Part shown: positions 37,151 to 46,830 of the stretch, piece by piece
Layout of the letters: every line of letters begins with the position of its first letter
Numbering within the stretch: position 1 is the stretch's first letter
Source of the DNA: Siccirubricoccus sp. G192
GTDB lineage: Bacteria > Pseudomonadota > Alphaproteobacteria > Acetobacterales > Acetobacteraceae
DNA length: 64,000 nt
Direction: 5' to 3'
NCBI RefSeq assembly: GCF_019084075.1
Contig: NZ_JAHREN010000001.1
Location: 1,151,501 to 1,215,500 of the forward strand
Position numbers and translations under genes: made by a program
The notes under the pieces: model-generated
Told to the model about the DNA's origin: nothing
Seen by the model: the letters and a program-made list of their open reading frames with translations, nothing else
The model's database searches: none

Positions 37151-38626
37151 TCAGGCTCCCGGGTCCAGGGCGGGCGCGGCTGGCGATCGGGTCGCCAGCA
37201 GGCCCCCGCGATCGCCCCGATTCCGGGCAGGCCCTTGGCGCCGGAACCAGGCGCCGGAGGCGACTGCGGCAACCAGCGTCAGGCCGTAGACGACGAGTGC
37301 CAGGCTGAGTGCCGCGAAGAGCCAGCCGAGCGAGCCCGTCATCCGCAGCACGACCCAGCCGCCACCGACCGCGATCAGCATCCGCAGCAAGCCGGCGAGC
37401 AGGGGCCAGAACAGCCGGCCGGCCCCCTGCGAGGCGAAGTACAGCGCCAGGCCGAGGCCGAAGAAGCCATAGGCCGGCCCCACGCTGCGCAGATAGGCGG
37501 CGCCGGTTTCCAGCATGCGCGGATTATCGCCGAACAGTCCGAGCCAGGCCGTGGGCCAGATCGCCGCGGCGAGGCCGACTGCCTCGGTCATGGCGAAGGC
37601 CAGCGCGCCGCCGATAAGGGCGATGCGCAGCGCCCTGGCCTGCTGGCCGGCGCCGATATTGGTGCCGACCAGCGCAACCAGCGGGGCGCCGAGCCCGAAG
37701 ACCAGCGGCACCAGCAGGTATTCCAGCCTGCCGCCGGTGCCATAGCCGGCAATCGCGTCCGGCCCGGCGGCGGTGCCCACCAGGGCCGTGGTCAGCGCCA
37801 CGGTCAGGGTCGTCTGCAAGGTGCTGATCGAGCCGACCGCCCCTACACCCAGGATGTCGTTGAACAGGGCCGGGCGCAGGCGTGCCAGCCGCAGCCGCAC
37901 CAGGCTGCGGCCGGCCAGCACGTACCAGGCCAGGACCACGCCGGTGAGCGCGGTGGTCAGCACCACCGCCAGGCCGGCGCCGGCGATGCCAAGCGCCGGG
38001 AAAGGCCCGAACCCGAAGATCAGCAGCGGCGAAAGTGGGATCAGCAGCACCACGCCGAGGCAGATCGCCAGCGAGGGGACGAACATGTTGCCGGTGCCGC
38101 GGATCACGCTGGCAAAGGCATTCATCAGCCAGACCAGCGTCGTGCCGGCGAAGACCACGTTGGAATAGAGCAGCGCCGCTTCCAGCGAGCCCCCCTCGCC
38201 GCCAAGCGCACCGTAGAGCGAGGGGCCGAAGGCCAGTACCAGGACGGAAAAGGCAAGCCCCAGCAGCCCGTTGATGATGATCGCGTGCAGCACCAGCGCA
38301 TCGGCATCGGCGCGTTGCCCGGCGCCGAGCGCGCGCGCGATGGCCGAGGAAATGCCCCCGCCCATGGCGCCGCCGGAGAGCATCTGCATCATCATGAACA
38401 CCGGGAAGACCAGCGCCATGCCGGCCAGCGCGTCGGTGCCGAGATGCGATACCCACCAGGTCTCGATCAACCCGGTTGAGGCCTGCGCCAGCATGACCAG
38501 GATGTTGGGCCAGGCGAGGCGCAGCAGCGTCGGCACGATGGCCCCGTGCAGCAACAGATGGGTGCGCGGGTTGAGCGCGGAGGCCCGCGTCTCGATGGCG
38601 GGCGCGCTGGATGAGATGTTGCTCAT
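37151..38626 (-). CDS. MATE-family efflux transporter
   Basis: A 491-residue membrane protein with 12 predicted hydrophobic segments and the two-fold repeat of MATE (NorM/DinF-like) drug/cation antiporters. LAWPNILVMLAQASTGLIETWWVSHLGTDALAGMAL is the conserved first hairpin, and GTNIGAGQQARALR opens the second repeat. It faces away from the Bug operon. Substrate not predictable. Confidence 0.92.
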   Translation of the reverse strand: MSNISSSAPAIETRASALNPRTHLLLHGAIVPTLLRLAWPNILVMLAQASTGLIETWWVSHLGTDALAGMALVFPVFMMMQMLSGGAMGGGISSAIARALGAGQRADADALVLHAIIINGLLGLAFSVLVLAFGPSLYGALGGEGGSLEAALLYSNVVFAGTTLVWLMNAFASVIRGTGNMFVPSLAICLGVVLLIPLSPLLIFGFGPFPALGIAGAGLAVVLTTALTGVVLAWYVLAGRSLVRLRLARLRPALFNDILGVGAVGSISTLQTTLTVALTTALVGTAAGPDAIAGYGTGGRLEYLLVPLVFGLGAPLVALVGTNIGAGQQARALRIALIGGALAFAMTEAVGLAAAIWPTAWLGLFGDNPRMLETGAAYLRSVGPAYGFFGLGLALYFASQGAGRLFWPLLAGLLRMLIAVGGGWVVLRMTGSLGWLFAALSLALVVYGLTLVAAVASGAWFRRQGPARNRGDRGGLLATRSPAAPALDPGA

Positions 38627-38818
38627 GACGCCGCTCCCGCCCGGGCGAGGGCCGGCGCACCTCCGCCATTGCCGCGATGGCGCCCGTGGACGGCCCCGGC
38701 GGTGTTGTCGTTCTGCATCTCTGTGCTCCGCGATATGGTGTCGGGCGCCGTGCCGATCGGCGGGCGGGGCTCGCTTCTGGTCGGCGCGCAGTTGACGGTT
38801 CCGCGCGGCCCGCCGCGG

Positions 38819-39781
38819 TCAGGCGGCATCCGGGCGAGGCTGGGCCAGGCGTGCGGCGCCCTGGGCATTGTAGATCTGCAACTGCGCATGGGCGGCCCGC
38901 AGCAGCGGCGCCGCGATGCCGGCCTCATGGCCACGGCGGATCAGGTCGCCGATGATGTGCCCGGCTTCCAGCCGTGGCGCACCCTGTTCGATGTCGCGCA
39001 TCATCGATGCGGCCCAGCGCGACTGGCGGTCGGTAAGCTGCCGCCTGGTGCGCTCCACGGAATCGGGCCGCGGCGCGTGGCCCAGCCCGGTGGCAATGGC
39101 GCGGCATTCCGCCATCATCGCCTCGGCGATGGCCTCGCCGTCCTCGGTCGCCATGATCTCGCCGATGCTGCCGCGCAGCAGGCAGGTGAGTGCGGCGCTC
39201 GCGGCGATCATGCACCACTTTTCCCACAGGCCCTGCACGATCCCGTCGGAGACCCTGGCTTCCACCGGCGTCCTGGCGAACAGCGCCGCCAGTGCCTCGG
39301 CCTGCGCCGAGGGGCGGCCGGCGCGATCGCCGAACTGGATGGCGTCGCCCGGGCTGGTGTGGCGGATGATGCCATCCGGCCCGAGCGTGCTGGCGATGTA
39401 GCAAAGCCCGCCGAGCACATGATCGGCGCCGAAGCGCGCATCCAGCGCCTCGTATTGCGCCATGCCGTTCAGCAGCGGCAGCACCAGGCTGGCCGCGCCG
39501 GTCGCCGGGGCGATCGCCTCGATCGCCTGCGGCAGGTCATAGGCCTTGCAGGTCAGCAGGATCAGGTCGAAAGGCCCGGTGGTCTGCCCCGCCAGCGCCG
39601 TGGGCACGGCGCGGCGCAGGGTGCGGCCACGGCTCTGCACCACCAGCCCATCCTGCGCGATCTGCGCAGCGCGGCGCCGCCGGACCAGGAAGCTTACATC
39701 GGCCCCGGCCTCCGCCAGTTGCATGCCGTAATAGCCGCCGATGGCGCCGGCACCGAGGATCAGGATTCGCATCGCGGTCAT
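38819..39781 (-). CDS. ketopantoate reductase-like dehydrogenase (ApbA/PanE family)
   Basis: A 320-residue NADPH-binding enzyme with the GAGAIGGYYGMQLAEAG Rossmann motif at about residues 9-25, DLILLTCKAYD with the conserved Lys, and the C-terminal helical domain (GLWEKWCMIAASAALTCLL with the usual Lys/Asn region). Paralogs of PanE are common in catabolic clusters, so reduction of a 2-oxo acid other than ketopantoate is possible. The TetR gene is divergent, 260 bases away, with operators between. Confidence 0.9.
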   Translation of the reverse strand: MTAMRILILGAGAIGGYYGMQLAEAGADVSFLVRRRRAAQIAQDGLVVQSRGRTLRRAVPTALAGQTTGPFDLILLTCKAYDLPQAIEAIAPATGAASLVLPLLNGMAQYEALDARFGADHVLGGLCYIASTLGPDGIIRHTSPGDAIQFGDRAGRPSAQAEALAALFARTPVEARVSDGIVQGLWEKWCMIAASAALTCLLRGSIGEIMATEDGEAIAEAMMAECRAIATGLGHAPRPDSVERTRRQLTDRQSRWAASMMRDIEQGAPRLEAGHIIGDLIRRGHEAGIAAPLLRAAHAQLQIYNAQGAARLAQPRPDAA

Positions 39782-39796
39782 TTCCTTCTGGCCAGA

Positions 39797-39931
39797 TCAG
39801 CGCGGGCGTTCGATGGCGACCGCGGCGTTGATGGCGGCGGCGCGCGGTTCCGGCGCGCGGAAGGCGGCCAAGGCACCCTGGAAGCGGCCGAGCGGGCCCT
39901 GCACGGCGCTGGCGGCGGGATCCCCAGGCAT
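39797..39931 (-). CDS. possible short leader peptide or small protein
   Basis: A 44-codon frame, ATG 39931 (MPGDPAASAVQGPLGRFQG…), ending 15 bases before the ketopantoate-reductase-like gene. It would be the first gene of that leftward transcript, just downstream of the operator region. Composition is Ala-rich and coding is not certain. Confidence 0.3.
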   Translation of the reverse strand: MPGDPAASAVQGPLGRFQGALAAFRAPEPRAAAINAAVAIERPR

Positions 39932-39956
39932 CTCTGCACTCCTCATCGACCATTTT

Positions 39957-39999
39957 GATGGCGATCGCCATCATTGACTTTAAGATTGCGATCGCCATG
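39957..39999. promoter_or_regulatory. tandem TetR-type operators within a divergent promoter
   Basis: A perfect 16-bp palindrome GATGGCGATCGCCATC at 39957-39972 is followed 27 bases on by a near copy, GATTGCGATCGCCATG at 39984-39999. Both lie in the 110-bp gap before the tetR start. TTGACT (39974-39979) and TGTAAT (39998-40003), spaced by 18 bases, make a plausible rightward promoter overlapping the second site, so TetR would repress itself and probably the leftward gene. Confidence 0.75.
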
Positions 40000-40043
40000 T
40001 AATCTGTCAAGCAGGAACCGATGGTTCCGGCGGGAGGCATGCA

Positions 40044-40625
40044 ATGAGGGTTTCGAAGGAGAAGTCTGCCGAGAACCGGGCGCGAATCCTGACGGCGGCC
40101 GCCCGGCTATTCCGGGAAAAGGGCCTGTCCGGGGTCGGGGTCGACGCGCTGAGCGAAGCGGCCGGCCTGACCCATGGCGGCCTCTACAGCCAGTTCGGCT
40201 CCAAGGAGCAACTGGCGGCGGAAGCGCTGGCGGAGGCCCTGGCCCGCAGCGCCGGCAGGGCGACGCTCGAGGAGGCCTTGCCCGCCGAGGAGGCGCTGGG
40301 TGCCTTCATCACCCGCTACCTCTCGGCCAGGCATCGGGATGAGCCGGGCTCCGGCTGCGCCCTCGCCGCCCTTGGCAGCGAGATCCCACGCCAGGGGCCG
40401 GCGGTGCGCCGGACCTTCACCCAGGGGCTGAAGGCCACGATCGGACGCCTGGCGGGGTTGCTGCCCTCGCGGCGGCAGCCGGCCGAGGATGAGGCGCTGG
40501 CCATCATGGCCACCCTGGCGGGCGCGCTCATGCTTTCGCGGGCGGTGGATGATCCCGCGCTCTCCGACCGGATCCTGGCGGCGGCGAGGCGGCGCCTGAC
40601 CGAAAGCCTGCGGCCGATGCCGTGA
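40044..40625 (+). CDS. TetR/AcrR-family transcriptional regulator
   Basis: A 193-residue repressor. The N-terminal HTH is ARILTAAARLFREKG…VDALSEAAGLTHGGLYSQFGSKEQL, a close fit to the TetR DNA-binding domain. The helical C-terminal domain contains GSGCALAALGSEIPRQ, as in the YcfQ/LmrA-like subgroup. The paired palindromes upstream are its probable targets, and the MATE pump and the reductase to the left are candidate regulated genes. Confidence 0.9.
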   Translation: MRVSKEKSAENRARILTAAARLFREKGLSGVGVDALSEAAGLTHGGLYSQFGSKEQLAAEALAEALARSAGRATLEEALPAEEALGAFITRYLSARHRDEPGSGCALAALGSEIPRQGPAVRRTFTQGLKATIGRLAGLLPSRRQPAEDEALAIMATLAGALMLSRAVDDPALSDRILAAARRRLTESLRPMP

Positions 40626-40661
40626 CTCCAGCCATGGCGGCCCCCGCCTTTCAGCCGCCGG

Positions 40662-42005
40662 TCAGAAGGCGAACCGTGCCTGCACCGCCAGGATGTCCAC
40701 GCTGGCCTGGTAGGCCATGTTCAGGTCGCCACGCAGGAAGTCCGAGGTTCCGGGGCCGCGGTCGCGCAGCGCCACCCCGGCATCATCGGCGAAGACATGG
40801 GTGTAGGCGGCGCTGAGGGTGGCATTGTTCGTGACCTGGTAGCTGGCACCGATGGAGAGCCAGTAGCGGTCGCTGTCCGGGATGCGCGGCGTGCGCGTCT
40901 CCGTCGGCACCGGGGTGCGGTCATAGGCAAAGCCGGCGCGCAGGGTCAGCCCCTCCGTCGCACGGTATTCGGTGCCGAGGGAGAGGAACCAACTGTCGCG
41001 CCAGCGCTCCTCGGTGACGGAAGGGGGCCGGCCACTGTCGAAGTGCACGACCAGCTCGCGGAAGCGGGACCAGTTGGTCCAGTCCGCCTCCGCCAGCAGG
41101 GTCCAGCGCTCATTCAGGCGCTGGGTCACGCCGAGGGACAGCACCTCCGGCGTGGTCAGCTTGGCCCGCCCGCCGGTATTGGCGAATTGCGCCGAGGCGT
41201 TGAGCGGCGCCGGAACACCCTGGAAGCTCGCCTCGCCGCGCAGCTCGTGGAAGATGGCGGAGCGGAAGGCCAGGCCGAGCCGGGTGCCGGCCAGCGGTTC
41301 CCACTGCGCGCCGATCTGCCAGCCGAGGGCGGTATCGTCGCCACTGGTGGTGGCGCGGCCGTCCCGCGTGCCGGGCAGGAGGCCGAAGCGCCCGAGGCCG
41401 GAAACCGCGCCCACCGCGCCGAAATCCACGGCATTGGACAGCCGCGCATCGGCATATTGGATCTGCAGGGCGGCGCCGAAGGCGAGGTTCGGCTGGGGCC
41501 GCCAGGACACCGCGGGCGCGATGTTGATGGTCCGCAGCGAGGAGGTGAGGGCGTGGTAGCGGCCGATGAAATCGGCGGGATATTTGGTCACCAGCCCCCA
41601 GGGCATGGTCACGCCGAGGCCCAGCCGCCACCGCTCGCCTACCGCCGCCGTTCCGTAGAGCGCCGGAATCACCGCATCGAGGGCCGCATCGCCGCCGAGC
41701 GAGCCGGTGATCGCACTGCCGCCCAGCAGGGCGTTGCGGCTTGCCGAGCCCGACTGCGCTGCGGCCTCGGGCCAGATGGCGGAGGCGACCGTGGCCGCCT
41801 GCATTCCTGGCAGCCAGGCCATGGCGGCGGGGTTGAAGAAGATCATGGAGGGATCGTCGCCCCGCGCGGCGGAGCCTGCGAAGGCGGCGCCCTGGCCCAC
41901 CGCACTCTGCTCCCGTAGCGCATATCCGGCGGCGAGGGCGCCATTCCCGGCCATCAGGACGCCAGTGGCGAGGCTGGCGGCGATCAACCCGATCCTTGTC
42001 TTCAT
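40662..42005 (-). CDS. outer-membrane transport protein, OmpP1/FadL family
   Basis: A 447-residue beta-barrel porin from ATG 42005. The signal peptide is 1-25 (MKTRIGLIAASLATGVLMAGNG…ALA). The mature N-terminus (GYALREQSAVGQGAAFAGSAARGDDPSMIFFNPAAMAWL) carries the family's NPA motif that forms the hatch. The barrel ends in AVQARFAF with a C-terminal Phe. These proteins take up long-chain fatty acids or aromatic hydrocarbons. Confidence 0.92.
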   Translation of the reverse strand: MKTRIGLIAASLATGVLMAGNGALAAGYALREQSAVGQGAAFAGSAARGDDPSMIFFNPAAMAWLPGMQAATVASAIWPEAAAQSGSASRNALLGGSAITGSLGGDAALDAVIPALYGTAAVGERWRLGLGVTMPWGLVTKYPADFIGRYHALTSSLRTINIAPAVSWRPQPNLAFGAALQIQYADARLSNAVDFGAVGAVSGLGRFGLLPGTRDGRATTSGDDTALGWQIGAQWEPLAGTRLGLAFRSAIFHELRGEASFQGVPAPLNASAQFANTGGRAKLTTPEVLSLGVTQRLNERWTLLAEADWTNWSRFRELVVHFDSGRPPSVTEERWRDSWFLSLGTEYRATEGLTLRAGFAYDRTPVPTETRTPRIPDSDRYWLSIGASYQVTNNATLSAAYTHVFADDAGVALRDRGPGTSDFLRGDLNMAYQASVDILAVQARFAF

Positions 42006-42321
42006 GATGTTTCTTCGCGGCGGATGGATGGGGCGGCATTCAAAACCGCCACGCATGCGGCGCCCGGCCTTTGCTGGAAAGTGGCCTCGATGCTCATCGA
42101 ACGGCAATCGGCTGGCTCGCGCATGGGCTTGGTCATGGCGGGTGGTCCCGGCGGCAGATTAGTTGATGAGGAACCGCAAGGCCACAACCGTATGGGGTGT
42201 CGAGGAACCGGGGGGGCACTTGTTCCGTCTTTCGCATGACCCGGGCCGCGGGCGGGGCCGGCGGCCCATGGGAATGCAGGGGCGTATCGGCCTTCCATGC
42301 CGCCGGATCGCCAGGGCGAGG
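42006..42321. other. intergenic region upstream of the FadL-type gene
   Basis: 316 bases without a supported gene. It should contain the fadL-type promoter. A GC-rich imperfect hairpin (GGGCCGC … GCGGCCC, about 42243-42268) could act as terminator for leftward transcription from the dioxygenase gene. Confidence 0.4.
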
Positions 42322-43371
42322 TCAGACCCGGGCGTCTGCCACGTCGTGCGCGGCGCCGGTCACGTAGCCGCCGACGAAATCCCGCGCGAGCGGCCGCGCC
42401 GCGAAGCTCTTCAGCCAGAGCCGCAGCATCAGCCGCTTGCGCGCGGGCTCGCCGGGCGGGTCCTTCCAGCCGGTGCGGCTGTGCAGCACGGTGTAGTTGT
42501 TCACCAGTTGCAGGTCGCCCGTTTCCAGCCGCATCTCCACCGCGAATTCCGGGTCCGTGGCCAGCGCCAGCATCGCGTCCAGCGCCTCCCGCTCCCGCGC
42601 CGGAAGCGGCACGCCGAGCTTCGCCGCGCCCATCTCCACGGTCTTGGGATTGAAATTGCAGGAGAGCACGCCGCCGCATTCGCTGAATACCGGGATGCGG
42701 TGCGGCGTGACCTTGAGGCCGCTGCCCTTCGCCTCGTCCCCGCGCAGGTCGTGGTGGAACCCTGCGTAGAGCGTCTCCAGCACCTCCGGCCACCGCTCCA
42801 GCAGCGCGTTGTGGATCGCCATGGAGCTGACGACGCGGCTGACCCCGCCCCCATCCGCCGCGGGCCGCAGGCAGAGCAGCCCCACCAGGTCCGAGCCGTC
42901 GCAATGCGGCATCTGTTCCGCGCTGGTGCCGGAGCCGATCGCGTTCGGTGCGCCGTAGTCGTAGCCCTGGTCCACGATATGGCCGATCAGGTTGTCGCGG
43001 AAGCCGCCGAGATTGACGCGCGGGATCTGCCGCAGCGCCCGCCCGAAATGGGCGCCCAGGCCCCAGACGATGCGCGCCGCGCGCTCCTCATCCACCGGAT
43101 CCACGGGCAGGCCCTTCAGCAGCACCACGCCACGCCCGTTCTCCAGCCCGTCCAGCGCGGCGCCGAGCACCGGGCCGAGGCCGGGGAGCGGGAAATCCTC
43201 CCGCGCGAATTCGGCGCCCCGCAGGCCGCGCGCCGTCACGGTGCGGACCGCCGCATCCACCTCGGCCGCCTGGGCCGGCGTCAGGCGGATGGTCCAGGAC
43301 GGGTCGCGCTCCAGATCGGTGCGGCGCCAGACGCTCGGGTGCTCGACCGGATGCGGAAGCCTGCTGGCCAT
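42322..43371 (-). CDS. TauD/TfdA-family Fe(II)/2-oxoglutarate dioxygenase
   Basis: A 349-residue oxygenase. The iron ligands are HCD (His156, Asp158) and the distal His in NNYTVLHSRTGW; Arg in PARKRLMLRLWLK should bind 2-oxoglutarate. GRGVVLLKGLPVD is the conserved N-terminal strand. It resembles the clavaminate-synthase-like branch more than taurine dioxygenases. It is divergent from the SDR at 43520 with 148 bases between, which suggests shared regulation with the catabolic cluster. Confidence 0.88.
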   Translation of the reverse strand: MASRLPHPVEHPSVWRRTDLERDPSWTIRLTPAQAAEVDAAVRTVTARGLRGAEFAREDFPLPGLGPVLGAALDGLENGRGVVLLKGLPVDPVDEERAARIVWGLGAHFGRALRQIPRVNLGGFRDNLIGHIVDQGYDYGAPNAIGSGTSAEQMPHCDGSDLVGLLCLRPAADGGGVSRVVSSMAIHNALLERWPEVLETLYAGFHHDLRGDEAKGSGLKVTPHRIPVFSECGGVLSCNFNPKTVEMGAAKLGVPLPAREREALDAMLALATDPEFAVEMRLETGDLQLVNNYTVLHSRTGWKDPPGEPARKRLMLRLWLKSFAARPLARDFVGGYVTGAAHDVADARV

Positions 43372-43519
43372 GCTCCATCCTCCCTTGAGGGGCGGCGCGG
43401 TCCGTGCAGGCTATCGCCCGCTGCGCGACGCTCCAACACCTGTTTCCGGCGCAGCCTTGCGCGGCGCGCAACGGGGTGCAAGCCTTCAGGGACAACCGAA
43501 CCGGAACGGAGCGGGCGCA

Positions 43520-44275
43520 ATGCGCATGCGGGAGAGGCGCGTCCTCATCACCGGCGGGGCCTCCGGCATCGGGCTGGAGACGGCGCGGCTGATGGCCGCG
43601 GAGGGCGCCCGCCTCGCGCTGCTCGACCGCGACGAAGCCCGGCTGCGGGAGGCCGTGGCGGGGTTCGGCCCCGGCATCGCGCATGGCGTCGCGGCCGAGG
43701 TGACGGAAGAGGCCGCGGTTGCCCGCGGTGTCGCCGAGGCAGCCGAGGCGCTGGGCGGCCTCGACGGCGTGGTGAACTCGGCGGGCATCAGCCTCTGGCG
43801 CCCCTTCGCGGAGCTTGGCTTCGAGGACTGGCGCCGCCTGCATGCGGTGAACCTGGACGGCCCCTTCCTCGTCTGCCGCGCGACGCTGCCCCTGCTGCTC
43901 GCGGCCGGTGGCGGCACCATCGTCAACCTCGCCTCCGGCGCCGGGATGCGGCCGCTGCCGAACCTCTCGGCCTATTGCTCGTCCAAGGCCGCGCTGGTGA
44001 TGCTGACGCGCAGCCTGGCGCTGGAATATGCGGATCGCGGCCTGCGCGTGAACGCCGTCGCGCCCGGGCCGATCGAGACGCCGATGATCGAGCGCACCCT
44101 CTCCCGCGCCCCGGACCGGGAGGCGCAGATGGCGAAGTTCCTCGCCCGCGTCGGCATGCGCCGCCTCGGCCGGCCGGAGGAGATCGCGCGCGCCGTGCTC
44201 TTCCTGAGCTGCGGCGACAGTTCCTTCACCACCGGAACGGTGCTGGAGACGGATGGCGGGCGCGTCTTCGTCTGA
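43520..44275 (+). CDS. short-chain dehydrogenase/reductase (SDR)
   Basis: A 251-residue classical SDR. The TGGASGIG cofactor motif is at 11-18, LLDRDE suggests NAD preference, NSAGIS is the NAG-type motif and YCSSKAA is the catalytic Tyr-x3-Lys. C-terminal FTTGTVLETDGGRVFV is typical of FabG-like enzymes. First gene of a rightward cluster with a periplasmic receptor, a second SDR, two deacetylase-fold enzymes and an amidase. Confidence 0.92.
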   Translation: MRMRERRVLITGGASGIGLETARLMAAEGARLALLDRDEARLREAVAGFGPGIAHGVAAEVTEEAAVARGVAEAAEALGGLDGVVNSAGISLWRPFAELGFEDWRRLHAVNLDGPFLVCRATLPLLLAAGGGTIVNLASGAGMRPLPNLSAYCSSKAALVMLTRSLALEYADRGLRVNAVAPGPIETPMIERTLSRAPDREAQMAKFLARVGMRRLGRPEEIARAVLFLSCGDSSFTTGTVLETDGGRVFV

Positions 44276-44349
44276 AGGGTGGCCGGCTTGGCGAGGCCCT
44301 GTGCCGGGTCTAGCATCGCCGGCAAGAACGAACAGGGAGGGACCACCGC

Positions 44350-45942
44350 ATGAGGCCAGCCGGCCTGCTGGGCGCGCTTGCCGCGCTCGCGCTCCTCGGC
44401 GCCGCGGCGCCCGCTGCGGCGCAGCAGCAGCAACAGCCCTTGCGCCTGGTGATGAACACGGAACTCCAGGTGCTGGACCCGGTCTTCACCCCCTCGGTCG
44501 TCACCCGCACCTTCGGCTACATGGTCTGGGACACGCTGGTCGGCGTCGACAGCCATGGCGAAGCCAAGCCGCAGATGCTGGAATCCTGGCAGATCAGCGA
44601 CGATCGCCTGACCTGGACCTTCAAGCTCCGCCCCGGGCTGGAATGGCACGACGGCGCGCCCGTCACGGCCGAGGACTGCGTGCTCTCGATCCGCCGCTGG
44701 GGCGCGCGGGACGGGCTTGGCCGGCAGCTCATGGCAGCCGCCCGTGGCCTGCGCGTGGTCGACGAGAAGACCTTCGTGCTGGAACTGGCGCGGCCCTTCG
44801 GCCAGGTGCTGGAGGCGCTGGGCAAGGCCTCCACCCTGGTGCCCTTCATGATGCCCGCGCGCATCGCGCAGACGCCGCCCAACCAGCAGATCCAGGAGGT
44901 GGTGGGCTCCGGCCCCTTCCTCTTCCGCCGGGAGGAATGGCGGCCCGGCGACCGCGTGGTGTTCCACCGCAACCCGCGCTACCGCCCGCGCGAGGAACCT
45001 GCGGACGGGCTGGCCGGCGGCAAGCAGGTGCATCTCGAACGGGCCGAGTTCGTCTCCATCCCCGATCACTCGACCAAGGTCGCGGCGCTGCAGGCCGGCG
45101 AGATCGACTACCTGGAGCGGGCGCCGCTCGACTTCATCCAGCCGCTGCGCCGCGACCGGCGCGTGGTGGTCACGCAGGGCCTGGGCGGGGGGGCAGATCT
45201 TCGGGGTGCTGACGCTCAACCATACCCAGCCGCCCTTCAACGACGTGCGGATCCGCCGCGCGCTGCAAAAGGCGATCCAGCAGCCGGAAGTCGTCGCGGC
45301 GCTCGGCCTGCCGCCCGACATGGTGCGGGAGCGGTGCCTGACGCTCTTCATGTGCGGCGGCCCCTACGAAACCGATGCCGGGACCGAGCCGCTGCGCGAT
45401 ACCGGCCCGGAGCAGGCCCGCGCCCTGCTGCGCGAGGCCGGCTACAACAACGAGCCGGTGGTGGTGCTGCACTCGCGGGATTCCGCGCTGATCGACCCGA
45501 TCGCCCTGGTCGCGATGGAGCAGATGCGCCGCGCCGGCTTCAACCTCGATGTCCGCACGACGGACTGGAGCAGCGTCGCGCAGCTCCGCACCAAGCGGGA
45601 GCCGGTGGAGCAGGGCGGCTGGAGCGTGACGCCCCTGGTCTGGACCGGCTTCGACATGGAGAACCCGATCGCCAATCCGGCGATGGTCTACAACTGCGCC
45701 AATGTCTATCCGGGCTGGTGGTGCGACCGCGGCCAGGTGCCACTGCTGGAGCAATTCGCCGCCGAGAGCGACTTCGCGCGGCGGCGGGAGATCGCGGCCC
45801 AGCTCCAGGCCCGCGCGCATGAGAACGTCTCGGTCGTGATCCTCGGCCAATCGCGAGCCCGGCGGTCTATCGCTCCGACCTGCGCGGCGTGCTGGAAGTG
45901 GGCTTCCCCGTGCTCTGGAACATCCAGCGGGCGGGGCGCTGA
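44350..45942 (+). pseudogene. ABC transporter substrate-binding protein, peptide/nickel type (two frameshifts)
   Basis: A family-5 extracellular solute-binding protein (DppA/OppA type). The signal peptide is MRPAGLLGALAALALLG…AAA; then LQVLDPVFTPSVVTRTFGYMVWDTL, LRPGLEWHDGAPVTAEDCV and GSGPFLF. At a run of seven G (45187-45193, six expected) the frame shifts by +1; LTLNHTQPPFNDVRIRRAL continues in that frame. Near 45849-45853 a lost base returns it to the first frame for VYRSDLRGVLEVGF. Corrected length is about 530 residues. No matching permeases are in the window. Confidence 0.87.
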
Positions 45943-45944
45943 GG

Positions 45945-46727
45945 GTGGCGGAGGGCGGCTGGGCGCTCGTCACCGGCGCGGCCGGCGGCATCGGCGCGGC
46001 GATCTGCCGGCAACTCGCCGGGCAGGGCCTCTCGGTCCTGATGCTCGACCGCGACGAGGCCGCGCTCGCCGCCGCGGCGGAGCGGGTGCGGGCGGCGGGC
46101 GGCCGGGCGGAGATGCTCGTCGCCGACGCGACCGCGCCCGACGCGCCGGAGGAGGCGATGGCGCGCATCCGCGCGCTCGAAGGCCGGCTGGACGCGCTGG
46201 TGAATGTCGCCGGCGGGTCCGGACCGCGGCCCGTCCGCAGCATCGAGGAGATGGACGACGCGCTCTGGGAGCATGTGATCGCCCTCAACCTCACCAGCAC
46301 CTTCCGCTTCTGCCGCGCCGCGGTGCCGGAGATGCGGGCGCGGGGCCATGGACGGATCGTGAATTTCTCCTCGATCGTGGCGCGCGGACGGAAGGGGCCG
46401 GTCACGACGCAGGGCGCGCGGCTCGCCTATGCCACCGCGAAGGCGGCACTGCTCGGCTTCACCGCGCAGCTTGCGAAGGACGAGGCGCCGCACGGCATCA
46501 CGGTGAACGCGCTGATGCCCTCCCTGATCCTGGCCGAGCAGGGCAGCCGCATCCGGGGGCGCTTCGAGGCGCTGCCGGAGGCGGCACGCGCCGTCATGCT
46601 GCGGGACTTCCCGACCGGCCGCGCCGGCGAGGCGGAGGAGGTCGCCGCCGTCGTCGGCTTCCTCTGTTCGGCGGCGGCGAGCTACGTCTCGGGCGTCGGC
46701 CTGCCGGTGGATGGCGCCTTCCTGTGA
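45945..46727 (+). CDS. short-chain dehydrogenase/reductase (second SDR)
   Basis: A 260-residue SDR from GTG 45945, two bases after the receptor stop. TGAAGGIG, LMLDRDE, NVAGGSG and YATAKAA (catalytic Tyr, Lys) are visible; INFSS-type strand reads IVNFSSIVARG. The tight spacing implies translational coupling with the receptor. Substrate unknown; probably a step in degrading the compound taken up by the cluster. Confidence 0.9.
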   Translation: MAEGGWALVTGAAGGIGAAICRQLAGQGLSVLMLDRDEAALAAAAERVRAAGGRAEMLVADATAPDAPEEAMARIRALEGRLDALVNVAGGSGPRPVRSIEEMDDALWEHVIALNLTSTFRFCRAAVPEMRARGHGRIVNFSSIVARGRKGPVTTQGARLAYATAKAALLGFTAQLAKDEAPHGITVNALMPSLILAEQGSRIRGRFEALPEAARAVMLRDFPTGRAGEAEEVAAVVGFLCSAAASYVSGVGLPVDGAFL

Positions 46728-46830
46728 CGCCGCGGAGCACCGCGATGGAGCATTGGCAAGGGCACAGGGATGGGCGAGCATCGCCGATGCGGCCGGTCGC
46801 GGCCATTCTGCCCCGGGAGGACCGCCGGAG

